Source: Platerodrilus igneus (Eukaryota; Arthropoda; Insecta; Coleoptera; Lycidae). From it: a DNA stretch of 64,000 nucleotides. The notes under the pieces are model-generated. The model worked only from the letters and a program-made list of their open reading frames with translations, was not told the DNA's origin and made no database searches. A program made the translations under genes and the position numbers. The stretch is taken from assembly GCA_036346225.1 (NCBI GenBank), contig JARFIW010000999.1, forward strand, positions 7,807,501-7,871,500, in the 5' to 3' direction. This document shows positions 10,680 to 20,705 of this stretch, piece by piece; the stretch's first letter is position 1, and the number at the start of each line of letters is the position of its first letter.

Positions 10680-11560
10680 ATGTATTTGGCTGGATCACTT
10701 TCTATGATTTCCTTTATTGTATTGTGTTTTGGGGATTCAGTTTGTTCCAAGTTCTTCTTTTTAATTGTAGGATCCTTTTTTGTTTTTGTTTGTCCGTTTG
10801 GTTTGTGATAAATTCGACAGGGTTGATTCTTGGTTGGTTTCTTGTTTTTCTTTTGTGTTGCTTCTCTTATTTGATGTTCAATGTAAGTTTCATTTAGTTC
10901 TTCTGTAGGTGTACTTTCAGGTGACTGATTTGGTCTTTTATTTCTTATTGTTTCATTTAGGTTTGTTATTTGTTCAGGTTGTTTTGTTTCACTCTGTATA
11001 TTATGTTCCTCACAGCTTGAGGTTGAATGGCGGTTTGTTTACATGTATAGCAGTATGTTTCTGTAGATAAAAATAGTCTGTAGGGGTTTCTTCAAATAAT
11101 ACTATTATTGATTCTGGGATGTTTAAATTTGCAGTTTGTTTAACATAGATTTGTCTACGAAAGCTAAGTATGTGTTTAAATTTTATTTCTGATAATGCAG
11201 CTTTTATAAATGACATCTTGCCTGTTAAAGTTATATTTAGCTTAATAAGTGCGTCTTCTATTATATTGTGTGGTATGGATGGGCTAACATTTGAAATAAC
11301 CACCCTTATGGTCGGCGTTAGTAATTTACGTATTTCCACTTCTGTGTTATTTACTGTTATATTAGGATGGTTGTTTACAAACTGGTCAGCATCTTCTTTT
11401 GTAGATAAATAAATACAGATCCGGTTGTTTGCTATTCTTGATGCAAAGGTTATATTTTTAGGATCTATTATTTCCGTGATTGCATTTAGATAATCTTCTA
11501 ACTTCGTGTTTGGCAATGAATTTAATATAATCGCATTTTCTTTTGACGGAAACTGCTTGC
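10680..11560 (-). pseudogene. jockey-type ORF1 (gag-like) remnant
   Basis: The minus frame runs from NSLPNTKLEDYLNAITEI through PTIRVVISNVSPSIPHNIIE and ILSFRRQIYV to a stop at 11010. In a shifted frame the C-terminal part continues to IIESDPAKYIISFDEF about 300 bp further on. These are hallmarks of jockey ORF1 RNA-binding proteins, which package element RNA. The zinc knuckles expected between the two parts are not visible, so either an internal deletion or decay has removed them. Confidence 0.7.
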
Positions 11561-11897
11561 AGATGTTTGTTCATTTGGTGCTTTGCTTTTTACTGCATTC
11601 GAATATGTCCCTTCTTTTATTGTCTGATGGGCGAGTGGGTTTTTTGTTTGGCTGGTTGAATGATTTATGGTTGAGGCTGTTATTGTTGGTAAAGGATACA
11701 TTTCAGGTAGTTTTGGTAAGTGGTTTGGGTTAGGTTTATTTAATGTAGCTGTAATAAAAGGAAGAGGAATGTTTAGAAAACAATACCTGTTTTGGTTTTA
11801 TCACTTGTTAATTTGTTATTTCCGAGGTCGTATTTTATTATCAACGAATTAACTTAGAACTGTACTGTTGAACATACGGTCGCGGAATGATTAAGAG

Positions 11898-12242
11898 TTT
11901 AAATTACAAACGAGCAAGTAATGCCTTCAACTTAAGTTACCCATGATTTATTGTTTGGTTTTATGTTAACTAGTACATGATAAATTTATGATTAATATTT
12001 AGTTTTGTTGTAATTTAATGTGATGTGGACAGGATGGATGTCACAGCTGTTGGAGTCTGCAAGTGGGTAAGGTAAACAACTCCTTTATGGAAATGTTTAT
12101 GGTATAAGCATTCCTTCTTTAAATAACGGTGAGTTTGTAGAATTGTAATTTTTCTTATTGTTATGGTTTGTGTCATTTGGTTAAGAAAATTGTTTATGAT
12201 GTGTATCAAACTACCATAATTTATTTTGCTTACTACTTGTGT
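11898..12242. other. short gap between jockey and RTE copies; no gene
   Basis: Unique-looking AT-rich sequence that ends with the left TSD (TACTTGTGT, 12234-12242) of the RTE copy beginning at 12243. Confidence 0.5.
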
Positions 12243-13880
12243 TAGAACAAACAGCAGTAATAGAATTAGAGCAGAAACACAGGGAAGTAAATATTAGGAA
12301 AGGGGTGGGACAGGAATGTGCCTTATCCCCATTAATTTTTAACTTGTACATTGAAGAGGCATTGAATACTGTCAAATGCAGGAAGACATTTGGAATTAAT
12401 ATGCAGGGACAAAAAATTGATATGCTTAGATTTGCAGATATAGCAGTATTAGCATCTAGCAAAGAAAGAAGCTGCTCTCATTGAAATGGACACAGTTTTA
12501 ATAGAGAGATACGGTATGAAAATTAACAAAAATAAAACTAAAGTTCTAGTGTGCAAAGGAGGGGAAAATAAACCAAAAACAAGAATACAAATAGGTAACG
12601 AGAACTTACAAGAAGTTAAGGATTTCTGCTACCTAGGAAGCCAAATAATGCAAGATGGGAAAAGCACAAAAGACATAAACAAAGATTAGCACAAGGTCGT
12701 GCTAGATTTAACAAGAAAAACCAACTACTGTGTTCAAAGACAACAAACAGAAACAAGGAAAAGATTGCTTAAAACATATGTGTACAGCTGTGAAGTCTGG
12801 ACAGTAGGAGAAGCGCACAAGAAAAAGGTAGAAACCTTTGAATTGCGGTGCTACAGACATATAATGAAGATATCATGGACAGACAAAGTTAATAATAAAG
12901 AGGTACTAGAAATGGTAGGGGAAGAAAGAAATATGTGGATAAGAGTGAAAAATAGGAAAGAAAGGATGATAGGTCACATACTAAAATATTAAGGAATAGT
13001 GTGGAATATATTAGAAGCAGAGATAGGAAAAAAGAGAAATAGAGGTAGAGCTAGGTTAGACTATTCCATACAGACAGGATTTGGGAATTTCAGGGAAATG
13101 TGTAGGCTAGGTCAGAATAGAAATTGATGGAGGTATGCATTCAACCAGTCTCAAGATGAAAACACTAATGACGAAAAAAAATAAATGTATTTAAACATGA
13201 TGATTAGTATTAACAACTACAAGTATTGTTTTTGCAATATTCTCAACTAATGTTAATTGTACGAAAGTATTTACTGGAAAACTATTAATTCAGCAAATAT
13301 CCAAGTGTCGGGGGATTCTTGGTACTGAATATCAGTGAAATAGGGCATACAATTAGAAAACAATAGAAGGGGAACTGAACTGTATGTAGGCTGTTGTGGG
13401 AATTTCAGGGAACTGTGTAGGCTAGCTCAGAACATGAATAAGTGGAGGTATGCGTCTAACTAGTTTCAAGACTGAAATCTAATGACAAAAAATAAGTGCA
13501 CTTAAATCTGACGATTATTATAAGCAAATACAGATGTTGGTTGTGAAATATTTTCTACTAACGTTGATTGTGCGAAATGATATATTAGAAAAACTATTAA
13601 TTCGACAAATATTCAAGTGCTGGGGGAACTTTGCAACCATAAGCGTGGGACGCAGCACAGTACGACTATGAAATAGGGAGTACGAAAAGCAGACATAAAG
13701 AGATATAAGTCTTCTGGAATGTTGTGTTCCAGATGTATAAGGATGATAGCATGGACAGACAAGGTCAATAACAAATAGGTTATAGAAATAGTAGAGAAAG
13801 AAAGATGTCTGTGGAAAACATAAAAAGAATGGAGAAATAGAAGTGAAGAATACGTGCTAAGGCATTTTGGGGAATAGTAC

Positions 13881-13924
<44 letters not shown>

Positions 13925-14093
13925 CAGAGATAGGAAAAAAGAAGTAGAGGTAGACTGAGATTAGTCTTTTGCATGCAGATAGTGATAAATGCAAACTGCA
14001 AATTTCAGGGAAATGTGTAGGTTAGTTCGGAATAGGAAACAATGAGGGTACGCATCTAACCAGTTCCAGGACTGAAGACCTAATGATGATGAT
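12243..14093 (+). mobile_element. RTE-clade LINE copy C, 5'-truncated, with TSD
   Basis: TACTTGTGT is repeated at 12234-12242 and 14094-14102. The element starts within the reverse transcriptase palm (QTAVIELEQKHREVNIRKGV), continues through the thumb and C-terminal region (ISWTDKVNNKEVLEMV, about 12850-12905) and ends in GATGATGAT. Coding is broken by several stops and frameshifts. The FADD catalytic motif has lost one Asp codon (RFADIAVLA near 12430). After the normal 3' end (AATGACGAAAA, about 13170) come two roughly 290 bp monomers and a diverged second copy of the RTE 3' end. This arrangement is shared with copies A and B. A TA run (13884-13922) has expanded inside the tail. Confidence 0.85.
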
Positions 14094-14102
14094 TACTTGT
14101 GT

Positions 14103-14382
14103 GAAAAAGTAGGTTAAATTTTATGTTTTTACCCATGTTTAAGAAATTTTGCTCTAGCTTCAATAATTTCGGTTTTCTGTAAAGAATGTATTTGATAAAC
14201 ATTTATGGTTTTAAATTTTCAAAGATCAAATTATATTCCACATTGTGCCTTGATAACTATAGGGCCTCCCAAACCAAAATTAGTTTTTACATTAGCTCTT
14301 TTTTTAAAAAAATTTCTTAGTACATTGTTTTATTTTAATGATTAGGTTAAATTGTAAATGTTTAGTGTTTATCTTTATCTTC
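14103..14382. other. 280 bp spacer between tail-to-tail RTE copies
   Basis: No gene. It is bounded on the left by the TSD of copy C and on the right by the TSD of copy A. Confidence 0.8.
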
Positions 14383-15456
14383 AAAGTTATCTTCATCATC
14401 ATTAGGTCTTCAGTCCTAGAACTGGTTAGACGTGTACCATCATTGTTCCCTATTCTGAACTAACCTACAGATTTCCCTGAAATATGCACAGTTTGCATCT
14501 ATAACTGTCTGATCTAGGTCTACATCTACCTCCTTTTTCCTGTCTCTGCTTGTAATATATCACATACTACTCCCCAAAAATGCCTTAGAACGTATTCCGC
14601 CCTACTATTTCTCTTTTTCCCCAGATATGCTTGTTCCCCTACTATTTCTGTAACTTATTTGTTATTATCTTTGTCTGTCCATGCTATCGTCCTCATACAT
14701 CTGAAGCACAGCATTTCAAAAGGCTGCTACCGTTTTTCTGTCTGCGTTTCAGACTGCCCATATTTCATAGGCATACTGTGCTGTGCTCCACACATATGCT
14801 TTCAACAATTTTCTTCTTATTCTATGTTTGTTGTCTTTCCTCATAGGCGCTGTTCTTTCTTGTTACATGCAGTTCGATCACTTTCTATTGTTTTACCGTT
14901 ATATGCCCTATTTCTCCGACCTTCAATGGTTGTGAAGGGAGGTAAGCAGCCTGTGGCTGCCAAGTTCCCCCAACACTTAACCATTTGGCGATTTAATATA
15001 TTTTCCAATTTATCTTTTCGCACAGTCAACATTAGTTGTAGGTATTTCGCAACCAACAACTAGTTGTTTATACTAATCATCAGATTTATCTGCGCTTATT
15101 TTTTCGTCATTAGGTTTTCCGTCTCAAAACTGGTTGGACACGTATCGGCACTTATTTATATTCTGAGCTGAGCTAGCCTACATAGTTCCCTGAAATTCTC
15201 ACACAACATGTGTATTCAGCTAGTTTCCTTTCTATTGTTTTCTAATTTTATACCCTATTTTACCGAGATTCAGTGAAGGAGGTGAAGCAACCTGTGGCTA
15301 CCAAGATCCCCCAACACTTAGACATTTGCCGAAATAATGGTTTTTCAGTAAATCCTTTCACACACTTAACATTATTCGAGAATATTGCCCAACCAATTCT
15401 TGTAGTTACTTATAATAATCATCATGTTTAAGCACAGTTATCTTTTCGTCATTAGT

Positions 15457-15882
15457 TTAGCCATCTTGGGATTGGTTGGATGCGTACCTCCATTGATTTC
15501 TATTCTGGGCTAGCCTGCACATCTCCCTGAAACCTCTACAGCCTACATCTTTTACTATCTGTGTGCAGTAGTCTAATCTAGGTCTGCCTCTTCTTCTCTT
15601 TTTTCCTATCTCTGCTTCTAATATATTCCGCACTATTCCCTCATGCCGTAGTATGTGGCCTATCATCCTATCTCTCCTATTTTTTATTCTTTTCCACATA
15701 TTTCTTTCTTCCCCTACCATTTTTAGTACCTCTTCGTTCTTGACTTTGTCTGTCCATGATATCTTCATCATACGTCTGTAGCACCACATTTCAAAGGTTT
15801 CTACCTTTTTCTTGTCCGCTTCTCCTACTGTCCAGGCTTCACAGCCGTACAGTGCTGTGCTCCACACATATGTTTTAAGCAA
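15457..15882 (-). pseudogene. RTE copy A: ORF C-terminal region
   Basis: It reads LKTYVWSTALYGCEAWTVGE, FEMWCYRRMMKISWTDKV and GHILRHEGIVRNILEAEIG, then the basic RGRPRLDY, the standard end of RTE-type polyproteins. A frameshift near 15885-15950 separates it from the palm. The stop lies within NQSQDG*, shortly before the first AATGACGAAAA 3' end. Confidence 0.85.
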
Positions 15883-15937
15883 TCTTTTCCTTGTTTCTAT
15901 GTTTGTGATCTTTGAGCACAGTAGTTGCTTTTTCTTG

Positions 15938-16821
15938 TTAAATGTTGCACAACATCGTGCTTAATCTTTGTTTTATATCTTTTGTGCTTTTCCCATCTTG
16001 CGTTATTTGGCTTCCTAGGTAGCAGAAATCCTTAACCTCTTGTAAGTTCGTGTTAAATACTTGTATTCTTGTTTTTGATTTATTTTCCCTACCTTTGCAA
16101 ACTAGAACTTTAGTTTTAGTTTTGTTAATTTTCATACCATATGTCTCTGTTAGAACCGTTTCCATTTCATTAAGAGCAGCTTCTAACTCTTCCTTGCTAG
16201 ACGCTAATACCGCAATATCATCTGCAAATCTAAGCATATCAATTTTTGATCCCTGCATAGTAATTCCAAATGTCTTCCTGCATTTGACAGTATTTATTGC
16301 CTCTTCTATGTACAAGTTAAAAATCAATGGGGATAAGGCACATCCCTGTCTCACCCCTTTCCTAATGTTTACTTCTCTACGTTCCTGCTCTAATTCTATT
16401 ACTGCTGTTTGCTGTTTGTATAAGCTATGTACTATTTGTCTATCCCTATAACTCATTCCAATCTTTTTGAGTATTTCAAACATTTTTTTCCATTTTACAT
16501 TGTCGAAAGCTTTTTCCAAATCTACAAACCCTATATACACGCTTTCCCCTTTTTCTATTGTTTTCTCCATTATCACTCTCAGAGCTAAAATAGCCTCCCG
16601 TGTTCCCCTGTTTCGCCTAAACCCAAATTGGTCTTCTCCTAGTATTTCTTCAGCTCGTTTTTCCATTCGTCTTTGCACAATTCTAGTTAATATTTTTGAC
16701 ACGTGTGCTGTCAAACTTATTGTTCGAAAATTTTCACATTTATCCGCGCCTTTCTTTTTTAGTATAGTTACTATGATGCTACGTTTGAAATCTTTGGGTA
16801 TCTCGCCTGTCTCATACATAT
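15938..16821 (-). pseudogene. RTE copy A: reverse transcriptase palm
   Basis: It is continuous from YMYETGEIPKDFKRS through FGFRRNRGTREAI, GFVDLEKAFDNVKW, RQGCALSPLIFNLY and FADDIAVLA (the metal-binding Asp pair) to CYLGSQITQDGKSTKD. This is the best preserved palm of the three RTE copies. It is an RNA-directed DNA polymerase that copies the element at the nick. It is cut off from its upstream part by the 1.9 kb insertion. Confidence 0.9.
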
Positions 16822-16825
16822 AGCT

Positions 16826-18759
16826 TGTAATGAATATATTTTCTGTAGCACTATTTTTGCAAAAATCACATCTGTACAATTTTAGTCGGTGGTATTTAAT
16901 TCTCGTATTTAATACTGTTATATCTGAAAGAAACAATTCCACAATGGAACAGGAAATCATGACCGTCTAAATAACTTAAATGCTTTACTCAGAAATATTT
17001 AATAATAATATACGCTCACAAAACATATTTAAAAGGGAACGGGTCGTTTGTGTTGCCTAACTTACAGGCGGATTATACCCTTTCTAGTCGTTAAAATTAG
17101 GATAGCGCCTGCGTGATTACGGTCACGAGGTGATGCGCCACGCAGATAAGCGGCGCCGTGCTTGCTAGGAATGAAGAACAAAGCGGCCATTTGTATTTGA
17201 GAATGTAGCTTAGACAGGATCATCTACAGATGTCCTCCCAAATTTTATATAAGTGGGGCCTCAGAATAGGCGTGCCGGAGTAGAGGCAGGAGGGCTGGTC
17301 GTCTTGGGACACAGAGAAGATTTTTATTCCTGTGACACCGGCAAGGCGCTTGATCACGCTTCTCCTTTGAAATGGTTCGAGTCGGTATTTGTTAACGGTA
17401 AGACCGCATTATTCAAATAATTTATAAAATATCTTTATTTCCTTAGCGCATGATGTAGTAACATACATTTGAAGTACACATGAATTAACTAGATATACGT
17501 ATAAAGAGACTGGGACAATGTTCGTTTGTTAAGAAACTACAGCTGTTGTTTGGTGTTTGGTTACAACCATTTAGTAAGCAGATTTCAGAAAACGTGCGTC
17601 GCAGTTTGATAACTAGGGATGACGGCTTTATTAAATACAGGTATCAAACCTTTTTTTGTTATGTTTGTGAGACCTTGAGTGTGCTCACATAAATTGTAGT
17701 CGAAAATTGCTTAGTTATACTACATTTTGTGCATAAAGAACAGCGTGGAGGATTATTGTTACGAAATGCTATTTCAATAATTTTGTAAGATATGCAGAAC
17801 ATTCACATGTTAAAAATGATGAGATTCTAAAGTCCATTTCCTGTTGTCTAGAAAGTTCCTTACAGATGTCAAATTTTAACAAGCTCATTATACTTGAATA
17901 AATTGAAATGTTATTTATCCAATTTAGCTACATGTGATTTAATTTTTTTAGAAATAATTTAAACTCAATGTGAAACACATGTAAGCCAATAAACAGATCT
18001 GAGTATTTGGTATCAGAAACTTGTTATAAAATATTATTAAACTTAAGGTTTTGTTATGTCAAGGCAGATGTATAAAGACTCCAATCTTATTATTTCATTT
18101 TTGTAAACATATTTAGAAAAAAAACGAAAAGAGAGAAACTATATTAAATTTCATTTTTAGACTCAAGTTTTTTATTCCATGCACAATTAATTTTACTAAA
18201 ATTTTTTTAAAGAAAATAAATCTTTGAATAATGAAAGTAGACGAATGCTGAAGTAATTTAAAAAACACATATGCTACAACTGATTTGTTCTAGGTATTCA
18301 TTTTTGATTTAAATATCTTTGGTGTGGTAATCTTAACATTATACACCTGTAATTATTAGTATGCTTTTTTATTGGAAAGCACAAACAGTGTCTTTTTAAT
18401 AGAAAGTTTGTTGTGTATTTTTTCTTTCAGGGTCTTCGAGATTGAAGAGGTTGTAAGTATGTTCCAGAGGTTTACAGATACATTAGTTCAGTAAGTTGTA
18501 AGTTTTTTATGGTGCTTATATCCCATGAGTTTCTGTATCTTCTCATAGGAGTAATGAATTTCTAGTGTTATCGTCCATATAGATACAGTGGCGCTCAATC
18601 CCCCTTTTTCTTTTTATGTTAGCTTATTGTAGAGTTTAGACCATCCCCCCACCCTTTCTCATTGCTCACCCTTGGGGTAATTCCCAGACTTAGCTGCGAA
18701 CCAATAAGGCTTCATTTGTATCCAACTAGTGGAGGCCATAAAAAATAAAAAAGGTTACA
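16826..18759. mobile_element. 1.93 kb non-coding TG...CA insertion with 4 bp TSD, inside RTE copy A
   Basis: AGCT is repeated at 16822-16825 and 18760-18763. The inserted DNA starts TGTAATGAAT and ends AAGGTTACA, that is TG...CA, the ends expected of an LTR. No long frame is present. On the plus strand it has a TATATAA (17246-17252) followed by a GC-richer stretch and a consensus donor (AACG|GTAAGA at 17398), and later a 22 nt acceptor-donor bounded segment (18431-18452). It may be a solo LTR, an LTR element without genes, or another class with TGTAA/TTACA ends. Confidence 0.65.
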
Positions 18760-18763
18760 AGCT

Positions 18764-19536
18764 TACAAGTTGGAAGAGACGTTCTGTTACTGCTTGTCCA
18801 GCGGCTTTTAGAGTTTCTGCTTGCACCTTATCTGTACCCGGCGCCTTACCATTTTTCAGACTCTTTAATGCTAATTCAAACTCGTCTCGTAGTATAGGAT
18901 ATCCCAAGTCATCATTTTCAATGTCCGATTCCTGTTCTAATGCAGTTAGTTCCTCTCCTGCATATAAATTCCCTATATATTCTTGCCATCTACTCACTTT
19001 CTCTATGTTTTCTATAATGACGTTTCCTTGTGCGTCCCTTATATTTTTGCTATCTTGTTTTATATCCCTAAAATTCATTCTAATTAATTTGTATGCTTCG
19101 TCTGTCTTTCCTATTTCCATCTTAGTTTGTACCTCTTTGCACTTTTCATCAATCCATTGTTCTTTAGCTTTCCTGCATTTTCGAATAATTTCCCATTTTA
19201 TTGCTTTGTATCTCTGTTTTCCTGTTTCGTCTGATTTATTTTGTATTTTCGTCTTTCATCTATTAAATTCACGATATCCTTTGTTATCCATGGTTTCTTA
19301 TTTTCTTTTTGTGTATACCCCAGAATATCTCTGGCCGCCATGTCTAGGCTGGATTTAATGTTATCCCATTCTGTTTCTACTTCCTTAGTTTCAGATATTT
19401 TCCCGATATCATTCAGCAATTCATTTGACTTTTTTTCGAATCTTACTTGAATATCTTTATCTTTTAGTTTCTCTAAGTCCAAGTGCCTTTTTCCGTTCCT
19501 TTTTTTCAGATTTTTAAATTTAAGTGCGACCTTCAT
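18764..19536 (-). pseudogene. RTE copy A: linker and first reverse transcriptase motifs
   Basis: It covers LKFKNLKKRNGKRHLDLEKL through the basic linker to LRDEFELALKSLKNGKAPGT and DKVQAETLKAAG, the N-terminal reverse transcriptase segment. There is a frameshift between the pieces near 19120-19200. The sequence breaks off at LFQLV exactly where the 16826-18759 insertion begins, and resumes on the other side with YMYETGEIPKDFKRS. Confidence 0.85.
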
Positions 19537-19664
19537 AATTACGATGTTGTGGTCAGTATCTATATCTGCTTCTGGGTAGCTTATACAGTCTTTTACTTGA
19601 TTCCTAAACCGTTGTCTAACAAGAATGTAATCTATTTGATATCTCTATCTATCTCTATCTCTAT

Positions 19665-20393
19665 CTATCCTATATCTCCTGGCATCTTCCACGTATATCG
19701 TCTTTTAGCATGATGTTGAAATAATGTGTTTGTGATGATTAAATTGTTCTTGTCGCAAAATTCTACCAGCCTATTTCCCCTGTCGTTTCTCGTGCCTAAA
19801 CCAAATAAACCTACTACCGCTCCTTCCCTCCCCTCACCTACCACGGCATTAAAATCCCCCGTAATTATTAAATTTTCATGTCCTTTTACGTATCTTAATA
19901 TGTCTTCGATATCTTTGTAGATGGTTTCTACCTCTTCGTCACTATAGTTAGAGGCGGGCATGTATACTTGTATTATTACTGTGTTTACCGGTTTAGATTC
20001 TAATCTAACCATGAGTACTCTTTCGTTCTTTTGTAAGTAATTTTCTACACAGTATCCTATCTTTTTCCGCATAACTATCCCCACACCCTAATTTCCTTCC
20101 TCTGCTCCTGTATGAATTACCCTGAAGTCTCCACTCCAAAAATCCCCCGCCTCTGGCCACTGAACTTCGCTGATCCCTACTATGTCTAGTGATAACCTAT
20201 TCATTTCGATTTTTAGGTTCTCTAGCTTACCTACTTGCTTCATACTTCTAACATTCCACGCTCCGACTCGCAGAATGTTCCCGACTCTTATTTTTAACTT
20301 TCCGATCGCATCCTCTGAAGTAGTCCTCTCCCGGAGATCCGAATGGCGAACTATTTTAACTCCGGAATCTTTTACCCCAGAGAATGCCAACAT
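19665..20393 (-). pseudogene. RTE copy A: AP-type endonuclease domain, broken
   Basis: It reads [18 protein letters not shown], then [13 protein letters not shown] with the catalytic Glu, GDFNAVVGEGREG and RYTWKMPGD. The frame is open except for one TAG (20088-20090, probably from TTG) after HTGAEEGN. At 19640-19675 a TATCTC/TATC microsatellite has expanded in the coding region, between the MPGDIG and QIDYILV segments. This enzyme nicks genomic DNA to prime reverse transcription. Such fragments are often named craniofacial development protein 2-like because of a domesticated RTE endonuclease segment in that family. Confidence 0.85.
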
Positions 20394-20705
20394 GTTTCTA
20401 ACAATTTAAGTACGCTGTGTATTTGGGAGATAATGTGGTGGTTTCCCGTTGCCTTCCACATCGCGGTAGTGTGTCTTAGACTGCCATACCGACCCCTATG
20501 GTCTCTGCCAATCTAAGTACCGAAAGAGCCGCTGCCCTCTTTCGGGGACCTGTCTTAGTCTGGTTCCTCACTAACAACCCTACTACTTTGGTTGGACCTG
20601 TAGTTTGGCTCTTTAGCTCATTAGAACACGCAAGCCATTTCACCTGTTCTAGTGATTTAGAACTTCGGCAAGGTGCAGGTCTATTCGAAATGGTAAAGTT
20701 ATCTT

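Larger units (their letters stand above)
10015..11889 (-). mobile_element. internally deleted jockey-clade LINE with TSD
   Basis: ATTAAGAG occurs at 10007-10014 and 11890-11897, flanking the element as a TSD. The minus strand ends in about 20 A (10015-10034 as T on plus), the usual LINE tail. It contains a broken ORF1 and the first part of the ORF2 endonuclease, followed soon by the poly(A), so the reverse transcriptase has been deleted. Jockey LINEs move by target-primed reverse transcription; this copy could not do so unaided. Confidence 0.8.
14394..20694 (-). mobile_element. RTE-clade LINE copy A, near full length, with TSD and an insertion
   Basis: AAAGTTATCTT is repeated at 14383-14393 and 20695-20705, so the whole interval is one insertion. 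Removing the element at 16826-18759 leaves about 4.36 kb. In minus-strand order it has a 5' UTR (20694-20400), AP endonuclease, linker, reverse transcriptase, C-terminal region, then a 3' region (about 15447-14394) with two roughly 290 bp monomers and a second, diverged RTE 3' end. The TSD proves that this 3' array belongs to the element. The frame has several stops and shifts. Confidence 0.9.

Noticed and set aside
14631..15063. Frames of 70-134 codons on the plus strand
   Set aside because: They are antisense to the 3' array of RTE copy A.
16050..16823. Plus-strand frames of 118-133 codons
   Set aside because: Antisense shadows of the RTE reverse transcriptase; the same shadow appears opposite copy B (37519-37875, 38461-38862).
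18729..19358. 209-codon plus-strand frame
   Set aside because: Antisense to the RTE linker and RT; no recognisable domain.
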